Below, in pieces: positions 1-6,714 of a DNA stretch of 12,297 bases. The translations under genes and the position numbers were made by a program. Under the pieces are notes generated by a model. It ran no database searches, had not been told where the DNA came from, and saw only the letters and a program-made list of their open reading frames with translations. The DNA comes from Bremia lactucae (taxonomy: Eukaryota > Oomycota > Peronosporomycetes > Peronosporales > Peronosporaceae). Each line of letters begins with the position of its first letter. Within the stretch, counting starts at the first letter, position 1. The stretch covers positions 2,447,362-2,459,658 of the forward strand of contig NC_090614.1 in the NCBI RefSeq assembly GCF_004359215.1, written 5' to 3'.

Positions 1-417
1 CAGCGAAATTAATTCCACTGTTGCAACACTCACTACGAGTATTCCATCATCAACCTTGGTTGATGACATAAAGAAAGCCTACACAGATGATAAAGACCTT
101 CTTTATTTAATGGATCATCTGATGAATCTATTCGATAAATCATATAAGCTTTACCGGCTTTATATCGATCGTCATTCGATCGATACACAACACGCAGCGG
201 CTTATTGTATTACACAGCCATTGCCGGTGACACTCCATGTGTCGTCGTCCCAACTCACAATGATTTGCGCTTGCACATCATGTATGAGTGTCATGATGCG
301 CAAATAAGGTTGCATCGTGGACGTGAAAAGACTAACCTCACAGTAAGTCGCGACTTTTACTGGTCCCGCCAGTGTCAGTTCGTGCGCAAGTACATTCGTG
401 CTTGCGAGGTGTGCTAA
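1..417 (+). pseudogene. gypsy pol: RNase H-integrase linker and integrase zinc-binding domain (broken)
   Basis: The first 230 bases code a linker peptide (IPSSTLVDDIKKAYTDD and on) typical of the stretch between RNase H and integrase in this family. The frame shifts near 215-240. From 205 the peptide YYTAIAGDTP leads into the integrase HHCC zinc domain: the ECHDA and LHRGREKT histidines and the RACEVC cysteines are visible. This N-terminal domain normally helps integrase multimerise and bind LTR ends. The frame ends in TAA at 415-417, where the family normally continues with a polar residue, consistent with CAA to TAA. A perfect 9-bp hairpin at 163-185 sits where the linker peptide stops resembling the family. 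The piece is open at the left edge of the window. Confidence 0.8.
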
Positions 418-442
418 CTGGTGAAGCCTTGCCCTTCATCCC

Positions 443-1132
443 GTGCACCTCTTCAACCTCTCCCACTTCCGGCATAATGTTGGCAGTCCGTATCTATGGA
501 CTCCGTCTTCGGATATCTCAAAGACGATCAGAAACGATGGAACCCTTGTTTTTGTAGACAAATTTAACAAGATGGTACATCTTGCTGCAATACCGGACTC
601 GATCACGGCTCTGGGCTGTGCCCGTGTCTCTATCGATACGGTATTCAAACTCCACGGATTACCCCGTCAACTGGTTTCGGATAGAGACCCACGGTTCAAG
701 GCGAAGTTCAAGCAATCCGTGTTCCGATCTCTCGGAACACGGCTGACTATGTCAACATCCAATCACCTCGAAACGGATGGTCACAAAGAACGCGTAAATC
801 GCGTCCTCGAAGAGATGCTTCGAGGTTACGTCCAATCGTATCCGAATCGAACCGATTCTTTACCGATGGTCGAATTCGCCATCAATAATTCGGTGCATGC
901 GTCTACAACGCATACACCGTTCTTCGTGAATGGCTTACGCCATCCTTGCATACTCACCCAATTAGAAGGATCTTCTCTTTTAAAGAGGGGGCTCGCACGA
1001 GCAAAACCATGTCTGGCTCATGCTCATCATGCGTCTTTGTTATCAACGACGCGAGTAATGCCGATGCCAAAGCAATCGACATCGAAGATGAGACAGATCT
1101 CATGGCAGTGCGCACAAAGCGTACTGAAATAG
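443..1132 (+). pseudogene. gypsy integrase catalytic core (frameshifted, internally deleted)
   Basis: This is the DDE strand-transfer core (rve family). The first catalytic Asp is at 499-501, in MDSVFGYLKDDQ, in the frame before a shift near 530. In the frame from 443, FVDKFNKMVHLAA, VSDRDPRF (second Asp, codon 680-682) and TDGHKERVNRVLEE (Glu, codon 788-790) follow, then FAINNSVHASTTHTPFFVNG. DDE residues therefore survive, but not in one frame; family members usually have TDGQTERVNR, so two residues are changed. After about 960 the frame shifts again into KTMSGSCSS and DETDLMAVRTKR. It then ends at about 1165 in a deletion that removed the integrase C-terminal SH3-like domain still present in A'. 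No start codon is implied; this is an internal part of a polyprotein. Confidence 0.88.
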
Positions 1133-1146
1133 ACAAAACAAATGAG

Positions 1147-2434
1147 TCAGCGGTCGAGTTTGTCGATCTTCGACTCCAGACATGACACATAATTCGGATC
1201 TAGATTTTCCTCCTCCACCACAACTTTTGGTGGATTCCTACGGTGGTCAACATTTTCTTGTGAAACGTATCGTAAACCACCGTGATGTGAAGGGGCAGCA
1301 AACGAGTTATCGGGTTCGCCGGCGCGGTTATCCACCTTCGCATAACTGCTGGAAGCCTCGTTCCCAGCTGGTTGTTGACGTTGAGGGCTTCGTCTGTCAA
1401 CGTGACGAGACCCACCCGATAATTCAGAAGATTCATCGGAAAACACGCGCCTCTGGCGCATGTAAATCGATTGCGTAACATCAATCGTATCACGCATCTC
1501 GATAGAGATGCGAGCCCTTCCCCCAGGGCGAAGAAAGGGAGTATACATCCCCTTTTAAACCTTGCACCGGTCGGGGTTCGTTTTGAAACTTAACGCTAAC
1601 CACGCTAAGTCTTCGAAGCCAGGCTTTGCGTCCAATGTCTTTGACATTGCAAATAAATGCGTTCCAGGGTTGGTTCAACGAGCTTTTATCTCGCTTGTTG
1701 TTGGCACTATTTAATCGATGCTTAAGAAAAGCATCGAAATAAAAATCTTCCTCAGCGCGAAAGTTCTTCGCGCTAGAATCAAGGCCATTTAGCTTTGTCG
1801 CAATAAATAAAGGAAATTTATTGTGAGGAGTAGTCTCTCCAGACAAGCTACTGTCTAGCCGTTCTGGCAAAAGCCACCGCTTGTAATTAGGGGAAAATAT
1901 GAGATTTATCGTCTGCACTCCCCTCAGTGGTACACTAAAGCAAGATACCACAAGAACCAATATTACGATGGCTCACACCATCGTTATCACCACGCACATG
2001 ATGAGTGTGGGTTATGGCACGGGAGACGGTGCTGACGATGGAGAATCATCCTCATCATCGGAATTAAACATGCAAGAGCAAAGGCTATCAGCACGTCGAT
2101 TTGATTGAGCCCTCTCTTTCGAAAGCTCATGGCCAGCCGCCTGACGACGATCAGGCAACTGTTCGGCTCTCTTCAAGTCGGCAATTTCGTCCGACTCGCA
2201 TCCATAGCCGACTTCCAAAGAGGAGACGCATTTACGGGGTGACTCACCACGTGCACCCGCAACATCTAGTGGTGCGGGAGAAGGGGGTACTACGGCAGAC
2301 GAAACGTCTGCCGCAAGAGACAGTAATGCGTCGCCTGCGGCTGCATGTACCGCAGCCGAAGGTTCCGCACTATTTTGCAAACCGCATAGACTTGTTAGCC
2401 ATCCGATAGAATTGGAAATGATGTTTCTGACCAA
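1147..2434 (-). pseudogene. chain of antisense open frames in element A (possible decayed antisense gene)
   Basis: Three long open frames follow each other on the strand opposite to pol: 2434-2012, 1960-1490 and 1548-1147. They are 130-157 codons each, in different frames, and cover 1.29 kb almost without a break. An ATG at 2402-2400 opens the first after removal of one inserted base; the homologous ATG is at 5011 in A'. The predicted N-terminus is Ala/Ser-rich (AAVHAAAGDALLSLAAD). It is followed by a charged segment, an acidic Ser/Pro patch (NSDDEDDSPSSAPSPVP) and a basic Trp-containing part. No known domain is recognised. The last 300 bases lie opposite the chromodomain and there may be only a shadow. 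My count of A/A' differences shows no clear third-position excess, so constraint is not demonstrated. Confidence 0.3.
1167..1478 (+). pseudogene. chromodomain and C-terminus of gypsy Pol (element A)
   Basis: From the deletion joint the sense frame reads through a proline run (DFPPPPQ) into a chromodomain: FLVKRIVNHRD, then YRVRRRGYPPSHNCWKPRSQL, then VDVEGF. This matches the chromo fold pattern of an aromatic or hydrophobic strand, YLV+W+GYP, W-P and a C-terminal helix. Several usual residues are replaced (W to R in the RWRGYP-like strand, SWEP to CWKP), so methyl-lysine binding is doubtful. The frame ends in TAA at 1476-1478. Chromodomains at the end of Ty3/gypsy integrases steer insertion to marked chromatin. 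The same domain is at 6271-6035 in A', about 70 percent identical by eye. Confidence 0.85.
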
Positions 2435-2483
2435 TCAACATCGTTTTTGATAAAGTGATCTTATAGTGACCACTCTTTGCAAT

Positions 2484-2502
2484 GACAATCAGAGTGATTG
2501 TC
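2484..2502. repeat. perfect 8-bp hairpin upstream of the element A polypurine tract
   Basis: Arms 2484-2491 and 2495-2502 are perfect inverted copies (GACAATCA) around a 3-nt loop. The hairpin lies 7 bp before the polypurine tract. A' has only a decayed version at the matching place. Confidence 0.7.
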
Positions 2503-2508
2503 GTTCAT

Positions 2509-2517
2509 GGGAAGGGG
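2509..2517 (+). other. polypurine tract of element A
   Basis: GGGAAGGGG lies directly before the LTR start TGTAAC. This is the expected plus-strand primer position of an LTR retrotransposon. Confidence 0.75.
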
Positions 2518-2770
2518 TGTAACGAGGTGATTCGCGACACGAAATTAACACTTAAAAGGTTGTTAATTATTATATATTCTATGAGGTAGATTATTTTTGA
2601 AGAATTTTTTTTTACGCAGTAACATCTGAAAAGCTTATCTGTTGGTAGATATAGGTTATTATGTCTACTTGGCCCGCTGTCCAGTCAGCACTGGACGCGT
2701 GCAAAGAGAGAGACAGATAAGACTTATTTACATGTTTTCTGTTAGTTTAGTATTGAGTAGATAGAAGCAG
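2518..2770 (+). repeat. truncated 3' LTR of element A
   Basis: It starts TGTAACGAGGTG right after the polypurine tract. It aligns with the first about 250 bp, in element sense, of the 438-bp LTR at 4893-4456, including the paired GTCCAG/CTGGAC block and the CAGATAAGACTT motif. It is clearly older than that copy: the terminal 7-bp hairpin and the 10-bp ATATTATCTA hairpin are degraded here. It ends abruptly after GTAGATAGAAGCAG, where a new LTR begins, so about 185 bp of 3' LTR are missing. Confidence 0.8.
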
Positions 2771-2864
2771 TGTAACGGGGTGTATCGTTACATGAAATTA
2801 ACACTTAAAGGTTGTTAATTACTATATTATCTAAAAGGTAGATAATAGTTGGAGGATATTACTT
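2771..2864 (+). repeat. start of a second, younger LTR, cut by the assembly gap
   Basis: TGTAACGGGG marks a new LTR start. The 94 bp before the gap differ from the first 94 bp of the A' LTR (4893 downwards) at only a handful of positions. No polypurine tract precedes it; the bases before it are the interior of the older LTR. It therefore looks like a 5' or solo LTR inserted into the older LTR. The target-site duplication would be beyond the gap and cannot be checked. Confidence 0.7.
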
Positions 2865-2964
2865 NNNNNNNNNNNNNNNNNNNNNNNNNNNNNNNNNNNN
2901 NNNNNNNNNNNNNNNNNNNNNNNNNNNNNNNNNNNNNNNNNNNNNNNNNNNNNNNNNNNNNNNN
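2865..2964. other. assembly gap (100 N)
   Basis: Exactly 100 N, the conventional size for a gap of unknown length. Whatever joins the LTR at 2771 to the gag at 2965 is missing. Confidence 0.98.
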
Positions 2965-3486
2965 ATTGCTCCTCAACTAAGGCAATTTGGATTGCCTCTT
3001 CCATCGTCGACGGCACCTTTCTAAAAAGGGCCTGTCGCGATGTGCAATGCCGTAGCCCGTTCATAAACGTGGGCACCTTAATGTGCTCCGGAATCGGACC
3101 TACGGTTATGGACGCCGGGAGCGAGCGCATCTCTTCCATATAATCTGGCTGAGATCGCTTGGCCTGTTGCACTCCAAAGAAGCACACCCGAAGCAACACC
3201 TCGTTGTTTGGCGGCTGATAAATGAAGCGAATCCTTTCCTTAAATATTGTCCATGCTAGAAAAGCCTTTCCAACTGTTATAAGCGACGAGTAAGTCCATT
3301 CTGAGGCCTTACCTCGCAGATGCGACATAGCAAACGCCACCATCAGGCTGTCGTCCACGATGAGCTACGCTACGACACATTTCTTCGCGGCGAACAGCCA
3401 GTGGACAATCGAGTACGCTGCAGTTCCATCGAGCTTGAGCGGGTCCATCCGAATGGGCCTCGGCTGATGCGGCCGGGCAGAGAGCA

Positions 3487-3506
3487 TCTCAACAATCCTG
3501 TTGAGA
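3487..3506. repeat. perfect 8-bp hairpin in gag B
   Basis: Arms TCTCAACA and TGTTGAGA around a 4-nt loop. It is the only perfect hairpin of this size I found in gag B, which makes this gag much poorer in hairpins than gag C. Confidence 0.6.
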
Positions 3507-3809
3507 GCCTTGCTCTGAGCCTGCTCACGCCTCAGCTCATCCTGAGTCTGAGTGACGGACTCCGCCGCAGCATGGCTCTGTGCCTCGGACGCGGATCTCC
3601 GCTTTCCGAGCACGAACGCCTCAAGCTGCTCCAACTGAACGTCATGTTGCTTAGGAGGACTGCCCAAGAGCCTGGCCAGTGATCTTCACCAAGTCCCTCC
3701 GCCAAGTGCTCTGCCACCTTCCGATGATGTTCGGAGATGTTGGCAAATGAGCGCAATCGATGTTGAGGCTCATCCTCACGTACACACGCAGAGATGTCGT
3801 TCGTAAGAA

Positions 3810-3827
3810 GGATTTCAAGTGCTACCA
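3810..3827 (-). other. primer-binding site of element B
   Basis: On the minus strand TGGTAGCACTTGAAATCC begins 2 bp after the LTR end. TGG at this place is the pairing partner of a tRNA CCA end, so this is the minus-strand DNA primer site. I cannot assign the tRNA from the sequence. Confidence 0.65.
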
Positions 3828-3829
3828 AG

Positions 3830-4329
3830 CGTAGGCGGGCACGTCTTAATGCGGCACAGCGAGGAAGTGGTTTGACCGTCTACTCTCGCGTGAGTGAGGT
3901 TGTTGTTGTGGGCGATTTAGCGACCTCACCCAACGCACTAAGTACTCTGATATACGTGTTGTCACGGGAGCGGTATTTCGGTGCCTCGTGTGCACTTATC
4001 AAATAGGAAGTAGTTTTCAGACTGATTTATATTTAATCGAATTAAATATGAATAACTAGTTTTAATCAAACCTAAAATGAAATCTCTGTAGATAACACTA
4101 ATATGTATTGCGATTATCTCGCTATCGCGTAGCGGATGACGCTAGCCGTCATCCCCGCTAATGTGAATGCCCTCAGTGACATCACATACACAAGGGTAGG
4201 CCACAATGTAAACCACACCCAAGTGGTAGGTCCAATTGTATTACTTAAGTAATTAACCATCCCCTTAACTACACAAAGTGCACTTAATGGGAATCAGGTA
4301 AAATTAGGGCAAAAATTTAGCTCGTTGCA
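3830..4329 (-). repeat. 5' LTR of element B (about 500 bp)
   Basis: It is recognised by alignment with the LTR of element D (10512-9958). Shared blocks include GCCCTAA near the start, the ATATTTAAT hairpin, GCGTTGGGTGAGGTCGCTAA, and CATTAAGACGTGCCCGCCTA at the end. The start is TGCAAC instead of TGTAAC and the last dinucleotide appears as CG instead of CA, so both termini are mutated. About 30 bp present in the D LTR near its 3' end are absent here. The PBS two bases past the end supports the boundary. Confidence 0.75.
4029..4154. repeat. hairpins inside LTR B
   Basis: Two perfect hairpins: ATATTTAAT arms at 4029-4037/4041-4049 (loop CGA) and GGATGACG arms at 4134-4141/4147-4154. The first is present with identical arms and a changed loop (CGC) in LTR D at 10185-10205. 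A 14-bp palindrome (ATTACTTAAGTAAT) lies further on at 4240-4253. Confidence 0.7.
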
Positions 4330-4455
4330 GTTGTTGCAACAAAACTCGCTGAAAAGGCGTAGAATCTCTGTTCTTGTTGTCGATTGTTTCCAACGGCATC
4401 CCTGCTAAGCATATTCAATAATAAGGCTTTATTTGTCTTTGAGCAAATGCTTAGC
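4330..4455. other. 126-bp spacer between LTR B and LTR A'
   Basis: This is flanking DNA between the outer edges of two elements. I see no ORF or motif that I can name. It contains an 8-bp inverted repeat, GCTAAGCA (4404-4411) and TGCTTAGC (4448-4455); the second arm touches the first base of LTR A'. Confidence 0.5.
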
Positions 4456-4472
4456 TGTAACGGGGCACTGCC

Positions 4473-4582
4473 GACTTGTACTGCTTTAGTACAAGTCCCA
4501 TTCGCACTGCCTCAGTGCGAGTGGTGCTCACGTCTTCACGTACACTAGTACGTGCAGAGGAAGTCTTCTCTTTAAAAGACTT
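4473..4582. repeat. four perfect hairpins in a row inside LTR A'
   Basis: Arms are 4473-4482/4488-4497 (10 bp, GACTTGTACT, loop 5), 4502-4509/4513-4520 (8 bp, TCGCACTG, loop 3), 4537-4543/4548-4554 (7 bp, CACGTAC, loop 4) and 4561-4567/4576-4582 (7 bp, AAGTCTT, loop 8). The second extends to 4498-4524 with one mismatch. Together they cover most of 110 bp. They are not repeats of one another; each arm sequence is different. Confidence 0.8.
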
Positions 4583-4715
4583 GCTTTAAACAAGGTTAAT
4601 TGAAAACTATATTAATATAATCAAGTTCTTCTTTTCTATCTACTTAATACTAACTTAATTATAAACTAATACAAAATATGTACTGAAAGTCTTATCTGTC
4701 TTTCTCTTTACGCGC

Positions 4716-4893
4716 GTCCAGCGCTGACTGGACCGCGGAGAAACTAGATATAATGGTATATATCTACTGATGGACAAGCCTTTAGAATATTACCATGTAA
4801 AGTAATAGTCTCCAAATATTATCTACCTTTTAGATAATATATTAATTAACAACCTTTAAGTGTTAATTTCATGTAACGATACACCCCGTTACA
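4716..4893. repeat. three further hairpins in LTR A'
   Basis: Arms are 4716-4721/4728-4733 (GTCCAG), 4816-4825/4831-4840 (ATATTATCTA, 10 bp, loop 5) and 4872-4878/4887-4893 (TGTAACG, 7 bp). The last one places the LTR terminus itself in a hairpin, so the terminal TGTAACG recurs inverted 15 bp inside the LTR. Confidence 0.75.
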
Positions 4894-4906
4894 TCACCCC
4901 TCCCTT
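4894..4906 (-). other. polypurine tract of element A'
   Basis: On the minus strand AAGGGAGGGGTGA is followed at once by the LTR start TGTAAC at 4893. It is equivalent to the tract at 2509-2517 in element A. Confidence 0.75.
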
Positions 4907-5053
4907 AAACGACAATCCATCTGACTGTCATTGTGTAGAGTGGTTACTATAAGACCACTTTATTAAAAAAACGATGTTGATTGGTCAGATTCATCATTTT
5001 ATTCTATCTCATGGTTAACAAGTCCATGCGGTATGCGAATAGTGCGGCGCCTT

Positions 5054-5119
5054 CGGCTGCGGTTCATGCAGCCGCGGGCGACGCATTATTGTCTCTTGCG
5101 GCAGACATTTTGTCTGCCG
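5054..5119. repeat. two hairpins, one with a compensatory pair
   Basis: Arms 5054-5060/5068-5074 (CGGCTGC) and 5099-5107/5111-5119 (CGGCAGACA, loop TTT). The second matches 2293-2301/2305-2313 in element A, where its innermost pair is G-C instead of A-T. Both arm bases have changed and pairing is kept. Confidence 0.75.
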
Positions 5120-5352
5120 TAGTGTCAGCTTCTCTCGCAACTATAAATGTTGCGGTGCACGTAGTGATACACCACGTTAATGCGACCCATCTATGGAGGT
5201 CGACTACGAATGCGAGTCGGACGAAATGGCCAACTCGGGGAGAACAGAACATAGCCTGATCATCGTCTGGCGGCTGACTATTAGCCTTAGAATGAGGGGG
5301 CTCATTCGAGTAGACGTGCTGGTGGCATTCGCTACAGCATGTTCGGATCCGA

Positions 5353-5485
5353 CGATGAGGATGATCCTCATCGCCTGTACCGTCTCCCGTGCCATCACCC
5401 GCACATATTTCTGTGCGTTGTGATGACGATGGCGTAAGCCATCGTAAAAACGTTCTTGTGGTACCCCTGCTTCAGTGGGTACCAC
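5353..5485. repeat. three perfect hairpins in the 3' region of A'
   Basis: Arms are 5353-5362/5364-5373 (CGATGAGGAT, 1-nt centre), 5426-5433/5438-5445 (ACGATGGC, loop GTAA) and 5458-5466/5477-5485 (GTGGTACCC, loop 10). The last two have shorter or wobble-paired counterparts in element A near 1967-1986 and 1930-1954. Confidence 0.75.
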
Positions 5486-5674
5486 TCAGGGGATCGTAGA
5501 CACTAAAATGTATCGTCTTGCCTCTGAGAAGAAGCCGTGGCTTTTGCTCGAGCAGCTCATTAATATATTGTCTAGAGATACTACTACTCACAATAAATAT
5601 CCCTTATTTATTGCGACAAAGCTACATGGCCTTGACCCCAGCGTGAAGAACTTTCGCGCTGAGGAAGGTTTATC

Positions 5675-5937
5675 TCGATGCTTTTTTGAAGCATCGATGG
5701 TATTGTGGCAACAATAAGCGAGATAAAGTCTCGCTTATGCAAGCCTAGAGCGCTATTATTCGCAATGTCAAAAACATTGAACGCGAAGCCTGGCTTCAAA
5801 GACTTAACGCGAATCGCGTTAAGTTTGAGAAAAGAACTCCAATCGGTGCAAGGTATAAATTGCATCGGTTGTCACGTAAGGCAGGACTTTCATGTCTCAC
5901 GTGGGGTGATCCCAGTCCGTGTTGTGTTGACAACACG
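5675..5937. repeat. run of perfect hairpins in the 3' region of A'
   Basis: Arms are 5675-5683/5689-5697 (TCGATGCTT), 5714-5723/5729-5738 (ATAAGCGAGA), 5785-5790/5792-5797 (GAAGCC), 5802-5811/5815-5824 (ACTTAACGCG, loop AAT) and 5918-5925/5930-5937 (CGTGTTGT). The TCGATGCTT hairpin is kept with the same arms but another loop at 1715-1737 in element A. Confidence 0.78.
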
Positions 5938-6460
5938 ATACGAGTAAAAGGATGTGTCTATTCCCTTTATTCGCTCTGAGGAAGGCTCGCATCTCTATCG
6001 AGATGAGCGATGCGATTGACGTTTTGCAATCGATTTAAGCGCCAAGGGCGCGTGTTTTACGATGGACCTTCTGATCCATCGGATGGGTCTCGTTTTCTTG
6101 ACGGACGAGGCCCTCAACGTCAACAATCAGCTGGGAACGAGGCTCCCAACTGTCATGTGAAGGTGGATAACTGCGCTTGCGAATAAGATAACTCATTCGC
6201 TGCCCCTTCACATCACGGTGGTTCTGGATATGTTCCACAAGGTAACGTTGACCACCGTGGGAATCCACCAATGGTTGTGGTGGAGGAGGGAAAATTAGAT
6301 CCGAACCGTGTGTCGGATGTAATGTCGAGGATTGACAAAATCGATCACTTCCTCCATGATTTGGAGAAGGGACTTGACCATGAGCGCGGTAAGCGTCACT
6401 CGTTGGAACAGATGGTGCAGAATCACCACATCGAGCGGTTGGAAGACCGTTCGAAGAGTG

Positions 6461-6481
6461 CGTACTCCATGCTGGAGTACG
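6461..6481. repeat. perfect 9-bp hairpin in pol A' linker
   Basis: Arms CGTACTCCA and TGGAGTACG around TGC. It lies inside coding sequence on the minus strand. Confidence 0.75.
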
Positions 6482-6690
6482 AGCGGAATTATCATGCTGA
6501 TCGCGATGAGCTGTCGTCAGCTCTTCGCAGTTTCGAGGATATTCGGAACCGGCATGAGAAAATTCAGGTTCAACATGAGAATCTGGTTCGCGATCACAAG
6601 AATTTTTGGGGATTCTTGAAAAGGGTGGTCAAATCCGTCCTCGGAAGAAGCCGCGTACTGATGGTACTGGCGGAGCCGACCAACGTAAAA

Positions 6691-6714
6691 CGTAGGATGC
6701 GTTTGCATCCTACG
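6691..6714. repeat. perfect 10-bp hairpin in integrase C-terminal coding sequence
   Basis: Arms CGTAGGATGC and GCATCCTACG around GTTT. On the minus strand it codes RRMQTHPT, a peptide conserved in the family, so the hairpin coexists with normal coding. Confidence 0.8.

Larger units (their letters stand above)
1..2770 (+). mobile_element. Ty3/gypsy chromodomain element A, 3' part with truncated 3' LTR
   Basis: This segment reads in order: RNase H-integrase linker, integrase, chromodomain, about 1 kb without a sense ORF, polypurine tract, LTR. That is the 3' end of a Ty3/gypsy chromovirus in plus orientation; gag, protease and RT would lie before the window. The coding part is frameshifted and deleted, so the copy is dead. 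From about 1150 to 2770 it is homologous, in inverted orientation, to about 6330-4640 (element A'). The LTR stops early at 2770, where another LTR start abuts it. Oomycete origin is inferred from remembered family resemblance only. Confidence 0.85.
2965..3828 (-). pseudogene. gag of element B (retrotransposon Gag, broken)
   Basis: The main frame runs 3667-2965 on the minus strand with one in-frame TAG at 3367-3365. It starts in a helical Gln/Glu-rich segment (LEQLEAFVLGKRRSASEAQ). It continues through RMDPLKLDGTAAYSIVHWLF and, past the stop, FAMSHLRGKASEW, FKERIRFIYQPPNNEVLL and PTFMNGLRHCTSRQALF. This order is the capsid-like Retrotrans_gag domain: the LRG-A-W motif, the YQPPN strand and the FM-GL helix. 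More N-terminal sequence (EHHRKVAEHLAEGLGEDH, about 3735-3680) is in another frame, so at least one frameshift lies near 3665-3690. A zinc knuckle would be expected beyond the gap. Gag forms the particle that packages element RNA. This copy is inactive as read. Confidence 0.8.
2965..4329 (-). mobile_element. Ty3/gypsy element B, 5' end: LTR, PBS, gag
   Basis: Read on the minus strand this is a standard 5' end: LTR (4329-3830), 2-bp spacer, primer-binding site starting TGG at 3827, then gag running into the gap at 2965. The gag sequence is unlike that of element C, so B is a different gypsy family. Its LTR is related to that of element D. The rest of the element is not in the window. Confidence 0.8.
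4456..4893 (-). repeat. complete 438-bp 3' LTR of element A'
   Basis: In plus coordinates it begins TGTAACGGGG (4456-4465) and ends CCCCGTTACA (4884-4893), a perfect 10-bp terminal inverted repeat around the usual TG...CA ends. The polypurine tract at 4894-4906 on the minus strand fixes the orientation: the LTR starts at 4893 in element sense. It would carry promoter and polyadenylation signals, but I cannot locate a TATA box or poly(A) site with confidence. Seven perfect short hairpins lie inside it (see 4473-4582 and 4716-4893). Confidence 0.85.
5011..5978 (+). pseudogene. antisense open frames in the 3' region of element A' (homologous to 2434-1490)
   Basis: This strand is opposite to pol A'. 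An ATG at 5011 opens MVNKSMRYANSA, then the same Ala-rich peptide as in A (AAVHAAAGDALLSLAAD). After frameshifts come YECESDEMA (about 5203), PLFIATKLHGLDPSVKNFRA (about 5604) and, with one TAG, NNKRDKVSL (about 5712) and VKNIEREAWLQRL (about 5771). All have a counterpart in the same order in A. Between the pol stop at 6035 and the polypurine tract the sense strand has no comparable frame. I do not recognise a domain. The region may be a decayed antisense gene, as known from some plant Tat-lineage elements, or an accident of composition and hairpin structure. Confidence 0.3.

Noticed and set aside
1200..1493. Minus-strand ORF opposite the chromodomain of A
   Set aside because: The sense strand codes a clear chromodomain; this frame is a shadow and not the one kept open in the antisense chain.
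3320..3682. 120-codon plus-strand ORF
   Set aside because: It is opposite gag B, whose capsid-like motifs are on the minus strand.
4473..4582. Tandem hairpins as a CRISPR array, integron or rho-independent terminators
   Set aside because: The arms differ from hairpin to hairpin, there are no constant repeats or T-runs, and the context is a eukaryotic LTR.
4893..5011. Reading LTR A' as the 5' LTR of a plus-strand element leading into the antisense frames and gag C
   Set aside because: No TGG-type primer-binding site follows the LTR on the plus strand, whereas a good polypurine tract is present on the minus strand and pol A' runs towards it.
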